DNA from: Candidatus Omnitrophota bacterium
GTDB lineage: Bacteria > Omnitrophota > Gorgyraeia > Velamenicoccales > Velamenicoccaceae
DNA length: 24,052 bases
Assembly: GCA_028717105.1 (NCBI GenBank)
Contig: JAQUOM010000014.1
Span: 1 to 24,052, forward strand
Direction of reading: 5' to 3'
Position numbers and translations under genes: made by a program. The notes beneath the pieces are model-generated. The model did no database searches. It saw nothing but the letters and a program-made list of their open reading frames with translations, and had not been told where the DNA came from. Each line of letters begins with the position of its first letter. Within the stretch, counting starts at the first letter, position 1. This document shows, piece by piece, positions 22,755-24,052 of the stretch.

Positions 22755-22780
22755 AAAATTTTTTCCCTGGAAAAATTTTG
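22754..22780. terminator. AT-rich hairpin abutting the tRNA 5' end
   Basis: CAAAATTTTT (22754-22763) and AAAAATTTTG (22771-22780) form a perfect 10-bp stem with a 7-nt loop, 50 nt past the end of the pilin-like genes. The hairpin shares its outermost base with the first tRNA nucleotide. It may terminate the pilin operon or mark the RNase P cleavage region if the tRNA is co-transcribed. Confidence 0.45.
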
Positions 22781-22830
22781 GCCCTGAGCGTTACCTCGAT
22801 GCATTCCAAGGTTAAAGCGAAGGGCCTTTT

Positions 22831-23385
22831 CTATTGGAAAGACGTACCGCGGAACTGCGCGCTCGAATTCACAATGACTTCAGGATTCGTCATGCTGACA
22901 GCCGCCGCAGGATTAATTCTCGCTCCCAAAACAACGGTCGCCCAGTCATTGGAAAAACTTACCGTAAATACGGAAGTCCTATTGGATAAATCCACACGTG
23001 TCCCCGGCGTAGCGGCATTCGGATAATAACGAAAAACGTTGCCGGCCGTCCGGCAATAAGCCACCCAGATATCGCCGCCGTCATACTGGCCGTTTTCATT
23101 AGCGTCGAGCCGTATCCGCAGCGTGTTTGCGCACCCGCCCAGATTTGCCGTCGAATAGGGCAGATCGGCGCTGCTCCCGATGCCCTGGTTAATGTCCGAG
23201 GTGATCGACGCCACGAGGGGCGCCAATTCTCCCAATAAAACGGATTCCAGGTCCGTGGCGGTGTAGATCCTTCTGGCCCCGAACTCCATTGAGATACCTG
23301 TCAAGATAACAACATTCAACAAAAGCAGAGCCAGGACCAGCTCAACCATCGTCATGCCGTTATGCTTCCTAAAGTCCCGCTTCAT
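22831..23385 (-). CDS. Type II/IV pseudopilin, PulJ/PilW-like
   Basis: A 184-residue protein with a class III prepilin leader: MKRDFRKHNG then MTMVELVLALLLLNVVIL. Cleavage by PilD-type peptidase would be after Gly10, leaving Glu at mature position 5. A globular part follows with SITSDINQGIGSSADLPYS, a Cys in GGCANTLRIRLD, DANENGQYDGGDIWVAYC (a Ca-loop-like acidic segment) and SVFTVSFSND. It overlaps the next upstream pilin gene by 17 nt and comes third in a pseudopilin string, the usual place of minor pseudopilins that prime the pilus or type II secretion pseudopilus. Exact class is not certain. Confidence 0.8.
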   Translation of the reverse strand: MKRDFRKHNGMTMVELVLALLLLNVVILTGISMEFGARRIYTATDLESVLLGELAPLVASITSDINQGIGSSADLPYSTANLGGCANTLRIRLDANENGQYDGGDIWVAYCRTAGNVFRYYPNAATPGTRVDLSNRTSVFTVSFSNDWATVVLGARINPAAAVSMTNPEVIVNSSAQFRGTSFQ

Positions 23386-23722
23386 TCCACCTCACCTGCA
23401 CCGTCACATTGCGGCACTGATATCCCCCTGCGATCGACTGGACAATGTATCGCGACTGGAACGCTGAATCCTCGGGAGCATTCGCCCAACCTGTCCACCC
23501 CATCACGCGCAAGGACCCTGTGTCCCAGGTATCCGCGCGGACGTGTCTCCTTAACTCTTCAATGCGGTGCCGGGCGATCTCAATTCCCCGCAGGCGCATT
23601 CTCGATCTCCACGTCAAATTCCTGGCAGAAAAAGCCACGCTAAAAAAACCGGCAGACAACAAGCCCAGGATGGTGATTGCAACGATAACCTCCATAAGCG
23701 TAAACCCGGCTTTTTTGATCAT
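23369..23722 (-). CDS. Type II/IV pseudopilin, PulI/PilV-like
   Basis: From the ATG at 23722 (GAGG 8 nt upstream) the 117-residue protein starts MIKKAGFTLMEVIVAITILG, a classic prepilin N-terminus cleaved after KKAG with Glu5. The short globular part includes RIEELRRHVRADTWDTGS and CRNVTVQVRWNEAGL, the latter a typical C-terminal strand of PulI/PilV proteins. An in-frame start ten residues earlier would disrupt the short leader and is rejected. It is 10 nt after the preceding pilin gene and overlaps the next by 17 nt, showing tight coupling. Confidence 0.85.
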   Translation of the reverse strand: MIKKAGFTLMEVIVAITILGLLSAGFFSVAFSARNLTWRSRMRLRGIEIARHRIEELRRHVRADTWDTGSLRVMGWTGWANAPEDSAFQSRYIVQSIAGGYQCRNVTVQVRWNEAGL

Positions 23723-23732
23723 GGACAAAACC

Positions 23733-24052
23733 TCAATAACAGGAACCTGCACATGTCGGTTCTCCCGTTAAACTATTAAACGACCACGTCCTTCCCGAAC
23801 GGGTTGCAGAAGCGTTAATGCTCGTGCCTCCCGTGACGGAAAAAGTCCAGCTCCCCGAGCCCAGATCCAAAGAAAGGTTTCCATTGATCTGCGCGACATT
23901 ACTCACTGTCCCGGACGGCCAGTACCTTTTAAATTTTATGAAATATTGGCGCTGGGCGCTACGGACCAGCTTGAGCCCGGCCACCGCTTCCTTATCCAGA
24001 GATTTTTCCCTGGCGTCTCTATAACTCACGACAGAAACACCCGCCAAAACAC
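23733..24052 (-). CDS. Type IV pilin-like protein, C-terminal part
   Basis: The gene begins beyond the right edge; 105 residues are visible. They start with the end of a hydrophobic helix (VLAGVSVVSYRD), continue EKSLDKEAVAGLKLVRSAQR, QYFIKFKRYWPSG, a beta-strand region with SLDLGSGSWTFSVTGG, and end PTCAGSCY with a Cys pair. The AxxxL-VRSAQRQYF-Y-WP pattern is that of GspG/PilA-type major pilins, where the N-terminal helix continues into the headgroup. It is first of three pilin-like genes here. Because the leader is outside, prepilin processing cannot be confirmed. Confidence 0.75.
   Translation of the reverse strand, partial: VLAGVSVVSYRDAREKSLDKEAVAGLKLVRSAQRQYFIKFKRYWPSGTVSNVAQINGNLSLDLGSGSWTFSVTGGTSINASATRSGRTWSFNSLTGEPTCAGSCY

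Overview
The window looks like a stretch of a Gram-negative bacterial chromosome of roughly 50-55% GC. Outer-membrane and periplasmic machinery is present: a beta-barrel protein, a PapD-like chaperone and type IV/II pilin-like genes. The gene set, the AmmeMemoRadiSam proteins with N-terminal export or anchor segments, and many short palindromic repeats suggest an uncultivated lineage such as Omnitrophota or a neighbour. That placement is inference; no marker in the window proves it.

Layout. (1) 1-9180, all on the minus strand, reads in transcription order recA, recX, a probable unlisted 39-codon gene, alaS, hisD, hisB, hisH, hisA, hisF, hisI and the start of trpE. Several junctions overlap (GTGA at alaS/hisD, 8 nt at hisB/hisH, 7 nt at hisH/hisA). 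A near-consensus sigma70 promoter (TTGACT-17-TATAAT) precedes recA, so DNA repair, alanyl-tRNA charging and histidine/tryptophan synthesis may share transcripts. hisG, hisC and hisE are not in the window. hisF carries an in-frame insertion made of an 8-bp-periodic inverted repeat.
(2) 9389-10264, plus strand: a sigma70 promoter divergent from recA, an RNA with both halves of a cyclic-di-GMP-I (GEMM) riboswitch separated by about 92 nt forming two extra hairpins, an intrinsic terminator, a second hairpin, then a small exported two-cysteine protein and its terminators.
(3) 10337-16608, minus strand: a four-gene surface-structure operon behind its own promoter, encoding a triple-repeat exported adhesin/pilin-like protein, a pilin-like subunit, a PapD-like chaperone and a 989-residue usher-like outer-membrane protein. 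The last has an unusual architecture: TPR, secretin-type pilus N-domain, beta-barrel, then two SdrD/Cna-B-like domains.
(4) 16605-22248, minus strand: mtaB (tRNA methylthiotransferase), rsmE (16S rRNA methyltransferase), a DsbD/CcdA-like membrane protein, a Memo-AMMECR1 fusion and an AmmeMemoRadiSam radical SAM enzyme.
(5) 22249-24052, minus strand: palindromic repeats, two degenerate tandem copies of the 3' end of a tRNA-Ala(CGC) gene, the intact tRNA, and three type IV/II pilin-like genes, the last cut by the window edge.

The most notable signals are the interrupted c-di-GMP-type riboswitch, the non-canonical chaperone/usher-like locus beside it, the tRNA-derived tandem repeats, and palindromic elements that have entered coding genes in frame. 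No homology search or folding program was available, so family calls rest on motifs read by eye.
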